A stretch of DNA of 33,350 nt from Synechococcus sp. ARS1019 (GCA_002690325.1 NZED01000011.1:35765-69114); one strand, 5' to 3'; shown: positions 1 through 10,320, numbered from the stretch's first letter. Program-made: numbers and translations. Notes: generated by a model not told the origin, from the letters alone.

Positions 1-1762
1 GTCAAGTGATCAGTGTCCTGCACTCTCCTTGATTGAGCTGGCTGAGCTGATGACGCATCCCCTGGACCTCACCGGTCTAGCGGCTGTTTGGAGTTGGCTG
101 CATACCGATCAACCGTGGTTTCGGCTCAAGCGCGATCGCTCGATTCAACCCAAATCCAGTGATGAAATCCGCCGCCAGCGGTTGCAAACGCGGCAGCTTG
201 TTCTTGCTGATCGTTTGGCCGAGCAGCAGCTGTCGTTGTTGCGTGAATCACTGCCACTCACAGGGGAGCGCTACGCGGCATTAACAGCACATTGGCAACA
301 GGTCCTCGATCGGTTGATCGATCTGTCCAGTGAATCCAGCACCACACTGGAACTTCACCCCGAGGAGACGGACTGGTTGCGTCAGCTTCAGATCTCGGCT
401 GACCCTCAAAGCCTCCGTCAATGGTTGATTCGTCGTGAGCTGATCGATGCCCATGAACCACGGGCTTTGCGCGGCAGTGTTTGGTCGAAATATTTCAGTG
501 ATGAACTCACTGCAGAAGCTCAGCGCTTGGTCGACGCAGCGACTGAGTTTCATCCCGGCGACGACACCCGACAAGACCTGACAGGTCTGACCAGTTACAC
601 CCTCGACGATGCAGGTACGCGTGAAATTGATGATGCGCTCTCCTTAGAGCGCCGTGGGCCGCACTGTTGGATTTGGATCCACATCGCTGATCCCGCCAGG
701 CTGATTGAGGCGGAGAGTCCTTTGGATTGTGAAGCCAGACGACGGGCGACCACGCTGTACCTGGGCGATGGTGTCTTGCCAATGCTGCCGCTTGATCTTG
801 CGGCAGGTCCGCTCAGTCTGAAAGCCGGTCAACGATCGGCAGCATTGAGTGTTGGTGTGTTGCTCTCAGACGATGGAGAGATCGTTGACCATCACATCGG
901 CCGGAGTTGGATTCAACCCAAGTACGCACTCACCTATGAGGACGGCGATGAGCTAATTGAGCTCGCGCCACCAGGCGACGAAGATCTCTCGGATCTTGCA
1001 AGATTGCTGCTACGACGTGCCGAATGGAGACGCCGTCAAGGCGCCGTTCAACTGGATCGTCTGGAAGGGAGGTTCCGTCGTCATCACGATGCAGTTGAGC
1101 TTCAGGTGATTGAACCCAGTGCTGCCCGTTTGATGGTGAGTGAAGCGATGCTGCTGATGGGAGCAGTGGTGGCTGAATTCGGGCGTGCGAACGATTTGGC
1201 ATTGCCTTATCGCAGTCAACCTCCAGCTGATCTGCCCTCTGATGCGGAGCTTGAGGCTCTGCCTGAGGGACCGGTGCGTGACGCTGCGATCAAGCGTTGT
1301 TTGAGCCGGGGGATCCAAGGCACACAGCCCATGGCTCATTTCAGCCTTGGTCTACCGGCCTATGTGCAGGCCACATCACCGATTCGTCGTTATGCCGACT
1401 TATTGACCCATCGGCAGCTGATTGCCAGCCTCACCGATCAGCTCCCACTGGAAGAAAGCCGCATTGGTGAACTGATCGACGATCTTGATGACCCACTGCG
1501 GCAGTCGATTCAAATCAGTCGGGAAGATCAACGCCACTGGCAGCAGGTCTGGTTTGCGGAACGCCAAGAGCAAACCTGGTCAGCACAGTTCCTGCGCTGG
1601 TTGCGTCCTCAAGACCGGTTGGCCCTCGTCCACGTGGATGACCTTGCAATGGATCTTGTCGGACAGGTGCAAGGCGCCGAACCACAGCCGGGGGATCGAC
1701 TCAACGTGCGGGTGAGTGTCGCGGATCCTGAACGCGGAGAACTCCAGCTTCAGCTCAGCTGA
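1..1762 (+). CDS. RNB-domain exoribonuclease (RNase II/VacB family), 5' partial
   Basis: Frame is open to the left edge (SSDQCPALSLIELAELMT...), so the listed TTG start at 29 is probably not real. Intact RNB motifs: TLDDAGTREIDDALSLE and QATSPIRRYADLLTHRQL. Confidence 0.9.
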   Translation, partial: SSDQCPALSLIELAELMTHPLDLTGLAAVWSWLHTDQPWFRLKRDRSIQPKSSDEIRRQRLQTRQLVLADRLAEQQLSLLRESLPLTGERYAALTAHWQQVLDRLIDLSSESSTTLELHPEETDWLRQLQISADPQSLRQWLIRRELIDAHEPRALRGSVWSKYFSDELTAEAQRLVDAATEFHPGDDTRQDLTGLTSYTLDDAGTREIDDALSLERRGPHCWIWIHIADPARLIEAESPLDCEARRRATTLYLGDGVLPMLPLDLAAGPLSLKAGQRSAALSVGVLLSDDGEIVDHHIGRSWIQPKYALTYEDGDELIELAPPGDEDLSDLARLLLRRAEWRRRQGAVQLDRLEGRFRRHHDAVELQVIEPSAARLMVSEAMLLMGAVVAEFGRANDLALPYRSQPPADLPSDAELEALPEGPVRDAAIKRCLSRGIQGTQPMAHFSLGLPAYVQATSPIRRYADLLTHRQLIASLTDQLPLEESRIGELIDDLDDPLRQSIQISREDQRHWQQVWFAERQEQTWSAQFLRWLRPQDRLALVHVDDLAMDLVGQVQGAEPQPGDRLNVRVSVADPERGELQLQLS

Positions 1763-3516
1763 TGGCCTGCCAAAACCCGAAGCCAAGGTCCCCAAGGATT
1801 TCGGATGACCCGCAAATGCAGCTGCTCTCCACCGTTCAATCCTCTTAACCAGGTTTCAACACCTGGCTCAAGGGTGATTAACGGCCAGGTCCCCTCTGAG
1901 CATTCCAGGCTGTAAGTCGATCCATCTGGTCGCTTCAAGACACCGGCTGCCAAGGTTTCATGCGGTGAGTGAGGGGCTTGTTCCGCTTGTGGGCGCATGA
2001 GCTCGGTTGCAGACTCCAACACACCAAATGGATTGATCCGAGCGGGGTGATCGAGGGCTTCACACTGCGCTTTGACCCAGTTGGGATGCCACCAAGGCCA
2101 CTCCCACAGGGGAAGGACCGCTGCAGGGGCTTGTGGATCCTCCAGCAGAGCGAGTTGAAGACCTCGTACAGGTAACTCGTTTGGGCAGCACTGTTGTTGC
2201 ACAGCCTGAGCCGCAGCCATCCCGGCAGCTTGACCAAGATTGAGAATTAACGGTTGCAGGCGTGTGGCGCCATTGGCCATATGGCTCACGCTGAAGGCCT
2301 TGTCGGCCATCAGCAGATTGCTGGTGTGGTCTGACACCAAGGCCTCAAAGGGAATGCAGAAGGGCGTTCCTGTCCAACGTCCCCCCCAGCGACAGCTTTT
2401 TGCAGCCAGGGGCCAGTCCTCCCCTGGGTAGTGATGGTCGTTGGCGTATGTGCCCACCGCAATGCTTGTGCAATCACCGTCGCTATTCAGCGGCAGCGGG
2501 CCTCGTTGAGCCCCGGGCTGGATCGGCAGTAAGTCCACTTCTGTGACGGTGCTTCGCCCGATTAGCCGGCGTCCTTCGCGCCAATACGGCATCAATGCCA
2601 GTGGTGAGCCGCTGCCTGGAATCCCCTCACCAGGGGATAACCAGCCATCACTGCAGCGTTGGAGTTCTCTCAGAAAGGACAAACTATGGCTCTGCATCTC
2701 CGTTGCAAGAGCGTGCCGTTCTGTTGGATCTGAGCTGATGGAACGGTGCAGGCCGTCATGCCAGTCGTTGCCGTGAAGCGGCCAATTCAGCATGACCAAT
2801 CCACCGGGGAGGCGGCCGTAGCTCAGTGTGCGATCTAAGCCGAAGTCCGACAGACAGCCTTCAAAGGGATCGCTTGGCTCAGCAACCGCGGGAAGGTCTG
2901 CACTTGATTCATCCAGTTGTCCAAAGCTCACCCAGGTTGGGGATTGCACCGGGTGATCTCGAAAAAAGAGATCTGTGCTCAAGCGTTCACGATTGGGCGC
3001 ACTGGGTTCGTTCCATTGCTCTTTTGGCTCCCACCCCCAGCGGTGAGGAACCTCCGCCAGTGCCATGAGATCACCGAGATCGCTGCCGTCGATGACGACG
3101 CTGGCCCTAATCAGATGCTGTTGTTCTGCACTCCCAACCCGAAGCTGTTCGATCCGATCCTCATTGCGGGTCACTGAAATCAATTCACAGCAGGGCAACC
3201 ACTGGAGATGACGCTCACGGCCAACCCAATCACGCAGAAGTTGTTCTGCAGTGGCTGGTTGGAAGCCGAAGCAACTCACCCAGTTTTGATCGAGACCGCT
3301 CGGTTCTCGCTTTGCAATGTCATGCAGAAAGGCCCCCCATAGACCGGTTTGCCAGCAGCTGAGTTCATGGCCATCGGGAGCGCAAACCCCTGCACTACTG
3401 AGCATTCCGCCGAGCCAGGAACCAGGCGTTAACAGCAAGGTGTCCACACCCGATCGTGCTGCCTGGAGTGCCGCAGCAACACCCCCCGTTCCACCGCCCC
3501 AAACCACGACATCCAT
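1750..3516 (-). CDS. FAD-dependent oxidoreductase (FAD_oxidored-like)
   Basis: N-terminal Rossmann motif MDVVVWGGGTGGVAAALQAARSG and a C-terminal NGATRLQPLILNLGQAAGMAAA segment typical of the family. Start chosen at the internal Met just before the dinucleotide fold; ORF extends to 3549. Confidence 0.85.
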   Translation of the reverse strand: MDVVVWGGGTGGVAAALQAARSGVDTLLLTPGSWLGGMLSSAGVCAPDGHELSCWQTGLWGAFLHDIAKREPSGLDQNWVSCFGFQPATAEQLLRDWVGRERHLQWLPCCELISVTRNEDRIEQLRVGSAEQQHLIRASVVIDGSDLGDLMALAEVPHRWGWEPKEQWNEPSAPNRERLSTDLFFRDHPVQSPTWVSFGQLDESSADLPAVAEPSDPFEGCLSDFGLDRTLSYGRLPGGLVMLNWPLHGNDWHDGLHRSISSDPTERHALATEMQSHSLSFLRELQRCSDGWLSPGEGIPGSGSPLALMPYWREGRRLIGRSTVTEVDLLPIQPGAQRGPLPLNSDGDCTSIAVGTYANDHHYPGEDWPLAAKSCRWGGRWTGTPFCIPFEALVSDHTSNLLMADKAFSVSHMANGATRLQPLILNLGQAAGMAAAQAVQQQCCPNELPVRGLQLALLEDPQAPAAVLPLWEWPWWHPNWVKAQCEALDHPARINPFGVLESATELMRPQAEQAPHSPHETLAAGVLKRPDGSTYSLECSEGTWPLITLEPGVETWLRGLNGGEQLHLRVIRNPWGPWLRVLAGHQLS

Positions 3517-3615
3517 TGAGATGGAGTTGGGCAGGGATGCTGGTGCCATCAGCGCAATCAGGGGGTGTCGTTAGGATCCGGCGTCGCCTGGTGGCAGCAA
3601 AGGTTCCGAGACCAC

Positions 3616-5160
3616 ATGAGCTTTACCCTGACGACGCCGCTTTATTACGTCAACGACAAGCCTCATCTGGGCAGTACGTACACAACCTTGGCTTGTGATG
3701 CCTTGGCCCGGTTTGAACGTCTGCAGAGCCGTGATGTGGTGTTTGTGACGGGTGTCGATGAACACGGCCAAAAGATTCAACGCACAGCTGAGCAACAGCA
3801 GTTGAGTCCCCAGGAGCACTGCGATCGGGTCAGTGATCGCTACCGGGAACTTTGGTCGCAGTGGCAGATCACCAACGACCGTTTCATCCGCACCACCAAC
3901 CCTCGCCATCTTGAGCTGGTCGAGCAGTTTTACGCCCGAGTCCAAGCCTCCGGGGACATCGTTCGCGGTCGGCAAACCGGTTGGTATTGCGTTGGATGTG
4001 AGGAATACAAGGACGTTCCCGCAGATGCAGACCAACCGGACTGTTCGATCCATGCCAAGCCTCTGGAATGGCGCGACGAGGAAAACCTGTTCTTTCGCCT
4101 CTCCCGTTACCAGAACGACATTGAAGCTCTCGTGAATCGAGATGATTTCATTGCTCCTGCCAGTCGTCGTCAAGAAGTCCGCAATTTTGTGGCCCAAGGA
4201 TTGCGTGACTTCTCGATTTCAAGAGTCAATGTGTCCTGGGGATTGCCGGTTCCCGGAGAGGACGGGCACACCTTTTACGTCTGGTTTGATGCCCTGCTCG
4301 GCTATCTCAGTGCCCTTCTTGATGACGGGGGCGAGGTTGATCTCGAGCGATTAACGACTGCCGGTTGGCCTGCTTCTGTGCATGTCATTGGCAAAGACAT
4401 CCTCCGCTTCCATGCTGTGTACTGGCCGGCCATGTTGATGTCGGCTGGTCTTCCCCTCCCGAAGCACGTTTTTGGTCATGGTTTTCTGACCCGTGAGGGT
4501 CAGAAAATGGGCAAGTCTCTCGGCAATGTGCTCGACCCAGAAAAATTGCTGTCGATGTGCGGTGCCGATGCCGTGCGTTGGTATTTGCTGCGGGATATGC
4601 AGTTCGGTGACGACGGAGATTTCCAGCAGCAACGCTTCCTCGATCTTGTCAACAACGATTTGGCCAACACGATTGGCAACCTGCTGAATCGCACGTCATC
4701 GATGGCTCGGAAGTGGTTTTCCGATGCAGTCCCACCCGCTGATTGTGCGTCCGATGAATCCCATCCCCTCGCTCAACAGGGTCAACAAACGGTGGAGATC
4801 GTTTTGGACTCTTTGCCAAAACTGTCGTTCAAGGTGGCAGCTGAAGCCATTCTTCAACTGGCGATCAGTGCCAATGGCCATCTGAGTGAGACCGCTCCGT
4901 GGACTCGGATGAAACAAGAGGGACAAGAAGCCGCAGTGGGGAATGACCTGTACGCCGTTCTGGAATCCACTCGATTGGTCGGTGTTCTGCTGTCACCCCT
5001 GGTACCGGACCTCAGCGGACGGATCCTCAATCAGTTGGGCCATGATCCCGTTCAATCCGACTGGACAACACAGTTGCGTTGGGGTGGTTTGCGTTCCGGC
5101 TCAGCTCTGCCAAAACCCAGTCCGGTGATGCAACGACTGGAACTCGATGAAGACCTCTGA
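3616..5160 (+). CDS. metG: methionyl-tRNA synthetase
   Basis: MSFTLTTPLYYVNDKPHLGSTYTTLACDALAR, KMSKS-type loop GQKMGKSLGN, Cys knuckle WYCVGCEEY. The ORF track start at 3565 is extended upstream; conserved N-terminus begins at 3616. Confidence 0.96.
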   Translation: MSFTLTTPLYYVNDKPHLGSTYTTLACDALARFERLQSRDVVFVTGVDEHGQKIQRTAEQQQLSPQEHCDRVSDRYRELWSQWQITNDRFIRTTNPRHLELVEQFYARVQASGDIVRGRQTGWYCVGCEEYKDVPADADQPDCSIHAKPLEWRDEENLFFRLSRYQNDIEALVNRDDFIAPASRRQEVRNFVAQGLRDFSISRVNVSWGLPVPGEDGHTFYVWFDALLGYLSALLDDGGEVDLERLTTAGWPASVHVIGKDILRFHAVYWPAMLMSAGLPLPKHVFGHGFLTREGQKMGKSLGNVLDPEKLLSMCGADAVRWYLLRDMQFGDDGDFQQQRFLDLVNNDLANTIGNLLNRTSSMARKWFSDAVPPADCASDESHPLAQQGQQTVEIVLDSLPKLSFKVAAEAILQLAISANGHLSETAPWTRMKQEGQEAAVGNDLYAVLESTRLVGVLLSPLVPDLSGRILNQLGHDPVQSDWTTQLRWGGLRSGSALPKPSPVMQRLELDEDL

Positions 5161-6325
5161 GCCGTTTCGAACACCTCGGACGTCAGGACTGGCTGTTCTG
5201 ATCTGCTTCGTGCTCGGAGCTGCTGGAGTCGGATGTCGGCAGCAGGGGGCACCAAGCGGGAACGCGATTCCGCCATTTGTCTTCCGCTCTCTTGATCTCG
5301 ATCAGCGTCGCTCCGATGGCACCCGAGATTGGGACCTTCAGAGCCCAGAAGCGCGTTATTCGCTCGATAGCCGCACGGTTCGTGCGGTGAAGCCAAAGGG
5401 AGTGTTGTATCGCCAGGACCAACCCTCCTTTCAGATTCGAGCCGAGTTAGCGACGGTCCTCAACGACGGCGAACTCGTTGTTCTTGAGGGTGGTGTTGAG
5501 CTGCAGCAATTGAACCAACGCATGGTCACCATTACCGGTGACCGTCTGGTGTGGACTCCAAGCCAGTCGCAGATGGTGATCGACCAGAACCCTCGTGCCG
5601 TTGACGAGACGTCGGAACTCACTGTTGACCATCTGACCTTTGACGTCCAACAGGACACCCTTCTCTTTCGGGGCGACACCCTTTGGACGCGTTGGGCCGG
5701 AGAACGATCCGACAAACCCCCGAGCAGCACGGTGACCAGCCGCAATGGGTTTTGGAATTTGCAGAGTGGTGCCTTGGAGTCTCAGGGTCCGGTCCTGATC
5801 AAACGCACCTCGGGGGAAACGGTGACAGCACCTGGGTTAGTTGGAAACACCTTGAACCAGCACATTGACCTTCTCTCCCCAGTGTTGATGACCTTGCCGC
5901 AGGACCAAGGCAAGCTCACCACAGGCAAAACACGTTGGGATTTTGGCCGCCAAGAATTAACCACGAAGGCTGATGTGCTGGCGACTTTGAAAAAAACCAC
6001 CATCAAGGGCCGCGGATTTCGTGTCAATCAAGTTGGAAAACGAGTCACCATCCCCTCGCGCTGTGAACTCGTTCAACCGGATCAGCACTTAACAGCTCAA
6101 CGCTGCAGCTGGAACTGGGGGAATGACAGTGTCGTCGCTGAGGGCGATGTGGTGCTCAAGCGCGACGCTCTTGACCAAATCACACGGGCATCGCGCTTAG
6201 AAGGAGTCCTCAACCATGAGGGAGTGATTCGTTTTGGTGTCCCTGGTCGACGGGTGACGTCGACCATCAAGTTGAAGACTCCGAATCAATCGGATCAGAC
6301 GAATCGCCCTCCAGTGTCGTTCTGA
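5147..6325 (+). CDS. LptC-like LPS export periplasmic/lipoprotein, long cyanobacterial form
   Basis: Signal/lipobox-like N-terminus (AVLICFVLGAAGVGC) and repeated beta-type LptC/OstA-like segments (ELATVLNDGELVVLEGGVELQQLN, TAQRCSWNWGNDSVVAEGDVVL). Overlaps the end of metG. Confidence 0.75.
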   Translation: MKTSEPFRTPRTSGLAVLICFVLGAAGVGCRQQGAPSGNAIPPFVFRSLDLDQRRSDGTRDWDLQSPEARYSLDSRTVRAVKPKGVLYRQDQPSFQIRAELATVLNDGELVVLEGGVELQQLNQRMVTITGDRLVWTPSQSQMVIDQNPRAVDETSELTVDHLTFDVQQDTLLFRGDTLWTRWAGERSDKPPSSTVTSRNGFWNLQSGALESQGPVLIKRTSGETVTAPGLVGNTLNQHIDLLSPVLMTLPQDQGKLTTGKTRWDFGRQELTTKADVLATLKKTTIKGRGFRVNQVGKRVTIPSRCELVQPDQHLTAQRCSWNWGNDSVVAEGDVVLKRDALDQITRASRLEGVLNHEGVIRFGVPGRRVTSTIKLKTPNQSDQTNRPPVSF

Positions 6326-6920
6326 GGCGTTCAATCCAACCCTTCAACCAGATCTCATCAGATCGCGTGAAGCAACGCTCAGACCAACCGCCAAGAATCA
6401 CGACACCGTCGTGGCCGATCGCTGAGACAACAACCGAAGGAAGATCCGGAAGCACCGCATCAAATTCACGGCGTCCTGGAAACAACGCGGTTTTCACCAT
6501 TGAGACCAAGGTGTTTCGCTCCATTGCCCGCTGACAGATTGCGCCAGGTTCAAAGCTCTCTGATCCGATTAAGCCTCGTCTGAGCAGAACACGGCCACGC
6601 CAATAGACGAGGAGCGTGGCTGCTGATGTGGCGGTCAGCAGCATGTGGCTCCCCCATCCGAGCTCCTGTCGAACCATTTCATCCAGGTCATCGATCATGA
6701 CCAACCCCTGCTCCCCAGGGAGTTCTTGACGTTCAGCAGAACGGGGATTGGCCTGTGTCCAAAGCACCGCAATCAACATCAAACCAACTGCGGCTAGCCC
6801 GGCGATGACCTCTGCGCGTTGCAGTTCTGGATTGATGGTGTGAGCGGTCCAGGCATTAACCACCGTGAGGAGCAACACCAGAACACCCATGCTCAGGACA
6901 TAACGGGCAGGCAGCGGCAT
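6267..6920 (-). CDS. cofactor assembly of complex C subunit B (CCB2/CCB4)-like membrane protein
   Basis: Two N-terminal TM segments followed by a soluble domain with LLVYWRGRVLLRRGLI, resembling cyanobacterial CCB2/CCB4-family proteins. Confidence 0.7.
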   Translation of the reverse strand: MPLPARYVLSMGVLVLLLTVVNAWTAHTINPELQRAEVIAGLAAVGLMLIAVLWTQANPRSAERQELPGEQGLVMIDDLDEMVRQELGWGSHMLLTATSAATLLVYWRGRVLLRRGLIGSESFEPGAICQRAMERNTLVSMVKTALFPGRREFDAVLPDLPSVVVSAIGHDGVVILGGWSERCFTRSDEIWLKGWIERLRTTLEGDSSDPIDSESST

Positions 6921-6982
6921 GGTTTCGTTCTGCTGTCAGATCGCCAACATCCTGCTCAAATGTGGTGAACAGAGGGCGAGGT

Positions 6983-7390
6983 ATGAACGTCAGCGAAGCA
7001 TTCGCGGCCATCGCACTGGCTGCAGTGGCCTGTGATGGCAAGCTCAGTCGTGATGAAGCCCACGCCCTTCGAGGTCAACTCGAATACCGATCGATCTACA
7101 GCGGACTCTCCGAGTCACAGATGGGTGATCTCTTTGACAATCTCTTAAAGCTTCTCCGCAGCGGTGGCGTGGAGAGTTTGATTTCAGGAGCCTTGCCTGT
7201 TCTGTCGGTTCCCCAAAAAGAATCAGCCTTGGCGGTTGCCGCTCACCTCGTCCATGCCGATCGATTGGTCACAGCAGAAGAATCGGCATTGCTAGACAAA
7301 CTCGCTGCTGAAATGAACCTGCCTGGGGACGAAGCGTTGATGGTGATTCGAGCGATTGCTGCGCTCAATCGCACGAGCCTGGACACCTAA
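6983..7390 (+). CDS. TerB-like (tellurite resistance TerB family) protein
   Basis: Helical sequence with acidic TerB-like repeats: AVACDGKLSRDEAHALR ... HLVHADRLVTAEESALLDKLAAEMNL. Confidence 0.75.
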   Translation: MNVSEAFAAIALAAVACDGKLSRDEAHALRGQLEYRSIYSGLSESQMGDLFDNLLKLLRSGGVESLISGALPVLSVPQKESALAVAAHLVHADRLVTAEESALLDKLAAEMNLPGDEALMVIRAIAALNRTSLDT

Positions 7391-7413
7391 AGGCAGACTG
7401 GGCAAAAGCTGGA

Positions 7414-8100
7414 TTGATTTCGATGGTTTTCCCGCTCACGAGGCGTTTGATAACAGGGCTGATCAGCCTGGTCATCACACTCGCTGTGTTGGTGCCGTCA
7501 GCAGCAGCGATTGCTCCGACCAATTTTCCTGAACAGCCTCCGGAAGCCCATCTTCTTGATGATGCTGATGTGTTCAGTCGCGCAAGTCGATCCGAGTTAG
7601 AAAATCGTTTGATCGAAGTTGGCGACGGGCGCATTGATGCGCGTCTGGTGACTGTGCGTCGACTGGACTACGGCTTTAGTTTGCGAAGCTTCGGTGAGGA
7701 GTTGCTTGAGCGCTGGTCCTCAGCCAACAGCAGCACTCCGATGTTGCTTCTGTTGATTGAAACGCAAAACAAGCGAGCTGCTGTGGTCGCTGACCCCAAG
7801 CTGACCACTCAGCTTCCGGAATCCCTTCTCACCAGCACTGGTCGGGCCACGATGGCGACTCCGCTTCGTCAGGGGGATCGATACCGCCAAGCGTCCGTTG
7901 ATGGCTTAAACCGGCTTGCAACAGTGTTAGAGGGCGGAGAGGATCCTGGTCCACCAGAGGAGATTGTTCGCACAACATTGCCAACAAATGTGCCGACAAA
8001 GGCTGAAACAGAAGAGAGCGATGCCTTTACTTGGGTCATCGTTCTCCTGGTTGTCGGCACCATCGTGCCCATGGCGACCTGGTGGGTGTTTTCCCGCTGA
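7414..8100 (+). CDS. TPM-domain protein (Psb32-like), signal peptide and C-terminal TM
   Basis: LLDDADVFSRASRSELENRLIEV...RLVTVRRLDYGFSLRSFGEELLERW matches the TPM/Psb32 pattern; C-terminal TM VIVLLVVGTIVPMATWWVF. Confidence 0.82.
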   Translation: MISMVFPLTRRLITGLISLVITLAVLVPSAAAIAPTNFPEQPPEAHLLDDADVFSRASRSELENRLIEVGDGRIDARLVTVRRLDYGFSLRSFGEELLERWSSANSSTPMLLLLIETQNKRAAVVADPKLTTQLPESLLTSTGRATMATPLRQGDRYRQASVDGLNRLATVLEGGEDPGPPEEIVRTTLPTNVPTKAETEESDAFTWVIVLLVVGTIVPMATWWVFSR

Positions 8101-8112
8101 CGCACGTCATCG

Positions 8113-9267
8113 ATGTCCCGTCGCAACTGGATCGGCTTGTTTTCCAAAAACAACCAGTCTTCCGACCTCACCAGTGATCTGGAGAGGGGTTATGAGGCTG
8201 CGTTGCTGATCCAGAGTCTTGAACTCGAGTATTACAACGATCGTCCGATTCGCCCTGAATTGGAGCTTTCGGTGCCTCGTTCTGTTCAGGCCACGATCCT
8301 GAGACGGTTCAGAGCTGCACTGAGTATTTGTAAGTCAACCGAGCAAAGTATCCGGCCCAACCGAGCACAACTGGATATTCAGGAATTACGTCAGTTTCAA
8401 CTGATTGAGTTTGTAGTCGGTCGCTACGCCTCCATACGAAGTGGGGGGTCACAACCCAGCTTGAGCCGATCACCAGATCCACTTCCTCGATCCTTACTGG
8501 GCTTTTTCGACTCAGTCCGTCGTCAACTCGATCCATCCTCAGAGGAAACTCTTGTCGCTGGATTTAGACGCAGACGTGATTCAACGTTGATTTCGTTGAG
8601 GATTTTGTTGCTTCTAGTTCTTGTTCCCTTGCTGATGCAGCAGATTTCAAGAACTTATTTAGTGTCACCTCTCGTCGATCGGTTCTCACCGGACATCCCG
8701 TTGATGAACTATGCCAAACCCAATCTTGAGATTAAAGCTGTTGACCAATTAAGGGTCTACAAAGCGGAATTAGAGTTTGATGCCTTGGTTCGAGGCGATG
8801 ATTTACCTTCACCCGATGATTTGAAGCAGAAGCTTCAAGCAAAAGCTGTTGAATTAAAAGAAGAAGCCAATGTTGAAAGCCTCCAAGCTATTAAAAATGT
8901 TCTCGCTGATCTGATTGGTTTACTTTCATTTGTCGCTGTCTGTTTGATCAGCCGTGATGAATTAAGGGTCCTTCGCGGATTTTTGGATGAAGCTGTTTAC
9001 GGTTTAAGTGATTCAGCCAAGGCCTTCGGAATTATTTTATTTACTGATGTGTTCGTGGGTTACCACAGTCCTGAAGGCTGGACGGTTCTCCTCGAGGGAA
9101 TTGCAGATCATTTTGGTCTTCCTCCCCGTGAGAATTTCATCATGCTGTTTATCGCCACGTTCCCTGTGATCTTGGCCACTATTTTCAAATACTGGATTTT
9201 CCGATATCTCAATCGTGTTTCTCCTTCATCAGTTGCCACCTTGAAAGGAATGAATGGTGGTGGCTGA
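8113..9267 (+). CDS. pxcA: proton extrusion protein PcxA / CemA family
   Basis: C-terminal CemA-like block: DLIGLLSFVAVCLISRDELRVLRGFLDEAVYGLSDSAKAFGIILFTDVFVGYHSPEGWTVLLEGIADHFGLPPRENFIMLFIATFPVILATIFKYWIFRYLNR. Confidence 0.93.
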   Translation: MSRRNWIGLFSKNNQSSDLTSDLERGYEAALLIQSLELEYYNDRPIRPELELSVPRSVQATILRRFRAALSICKSTEQSIRPNRAQLDIQELRQFQLIEFVVGRYASIRSGGSQPSLSRSPDPLPRSLLGFFDSVRRQLDPSSEETLVAGFRRRRDSTLISLRILLLLVLVPLLMQQISRTYLVSPLVDRFSPDIPLMNYAKPNLEIKAVDQLRVYKAELEFDALVRGDDLPSPDDLKQKLQAKAVELKEEANVESLQAIKNVLADLIGLLSFVAVCLISRDELRVLRGFLDEAVYGLSDSAKAFGIILFTDVFVGYHSPEGWTVLLEGIADHFGLPPRENFIMLFIATFPVILATIFKYWIFRYLNRVSPSSVATLKGMNGGG

Positions 9268-9823
9268 AACACATTTGCATCGCCCCAAATTGATTCTTGT
9301 TACTGGTCCGAGTCGCAGCGGAAAGAGCCGATGGGCGGAATCACTGGTCTCGGATTTTAAAAATGTGACTTATGTCGCCACCTCTCCGACTCGTGCAGAT
9401 GATGAGGATTGGCAACAACGAATCCAGCTCCATCGCAATCGACGCCCCCCTCACTGGACGGTTCTTGAATCAGGTCCACAGTTAACGCAAGCGCTGGATC
9501 AGATTGATTCATCTGAACAGGATCACGCTGTTTTGATTGATGCTCTTGGCGGTTTTGTGGCGGCTCATCTGGATCAAGACAATCAGAATTGGCAACAACT
9601 CACCGACCAACTCAGCGATTGCTTGACCAGCATTGAGCGGACCGTTGTTCTTGTTGTGGAAGAAACGGGATGGGGTGTCGTTCCTCCAACGGCGATTGGA
9701 GGGCTGTTTCGGGATCGCCTTGGCCAACTCGGGCAGCGATTCAATGCCCAGGCTGATGAGAGCTGGCTGGTGGTTCAAGGTAGAGCTCTCAATCTGCATC
9801 AGCTCGGTTTTCCAGTTCCATGA
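9254..9823 (+). CDS. cobU: adenosylcobinamide kinase / adenosylcobinamide-phosphate guanylyltransferase-like
   Basis: P-loop GPSRSGKSRWAE, YVATSP, ALGGFVAAHL, VVEETGWGVVPP, LGQRFNAQADESWLVVQGRALNL. Confidence 0.88.
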   Translation: MVVAETHLHRPKLILVTGPSRSGKSRWAESLVSDFKNVTYVATSPTRADDEDWQQRIQLHRNRRPPHWTVLESGPQLTQALDQIDSSEQDHAVLIDALGGFVAAHLDQDNQNWQQLTDQLSDCLTSIERTVVLVVEETGWGVVPPTAIGGLFRDRLGQLGQRFNAQADESWLVVQGRALNLHQLGFPVP

Positions 9824-10320
9824 GCAAGACCGCCACTCCTCAGGCGTTGCGTGTGGCTTTGTTTGAGCCTCGGATCCCACCCAATACAGGCAATATCGCC
9901 AGAACCTGTGCAGCATTTCAGCTCCCTCTGGAGCTGATTGAACCCTTGGGATTCAGCATCGATGACCGCAGCCTCAAGCGAGCTGGCTTGGACTACTGGG
10001 ACCACGTTGATGTGCGCTGTCACGCCAATCTTGAAAGTCTGATCTCCACACTGCCGTCAAAGCACCGTTTGATTGGCTGCAGCCGCTGGGGTGGGGTTGA
10101 GCTCAAATCCATGGCCTTTGAACACGGAGATGTTCTTCTTTTTGGGCGAGAAGACACCGGTCTTCCCGAATCCGTCCGGGAACGCTGTGATCAGATCGTC
10201 ACGATTCCAATGCCAGGCTCAGCTAACGACGACGGTCAGGGAGGCGTACGCAGTCTGAATTTGTCTGTTGCCACCGCTTTGGTGACCTACACCGCTGGGA
10301 TTCAGCTCAATCTGTGGTGA
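9820..10320 (+). CDS. trmL: tRNA (cytidine(34)-2'-O)-methyltransferase, SPOUT family
   Basis: VALFEPRIPPNTGNIARTCAAF, DYWDHVDV, LLFGREDTGLPESV, IPMPG...VRSLNLSVATALVTY. Overlaps cobU by 4 nt (ATGA). Confidence 0.93.
   Translation: MSKTATPQALRVALFEPRIPPNTGNIARTCAAFQLPLELIEPLGFSIDDRSLKRAGLDYWDHVDVRCHANLESLISTLPSKHRLIGCSRWGGVELKSMAFEHGDVLLFGREDTGLPESVRERCDQIVTIPMPGSANDDGQGGVRSLNLSVATALVTYTAGIQLNLW

Noticed and set aside
3571-4197. 208-aa minus-strand ORF
   Set aside because: Antisense to metG, no family resemblance.
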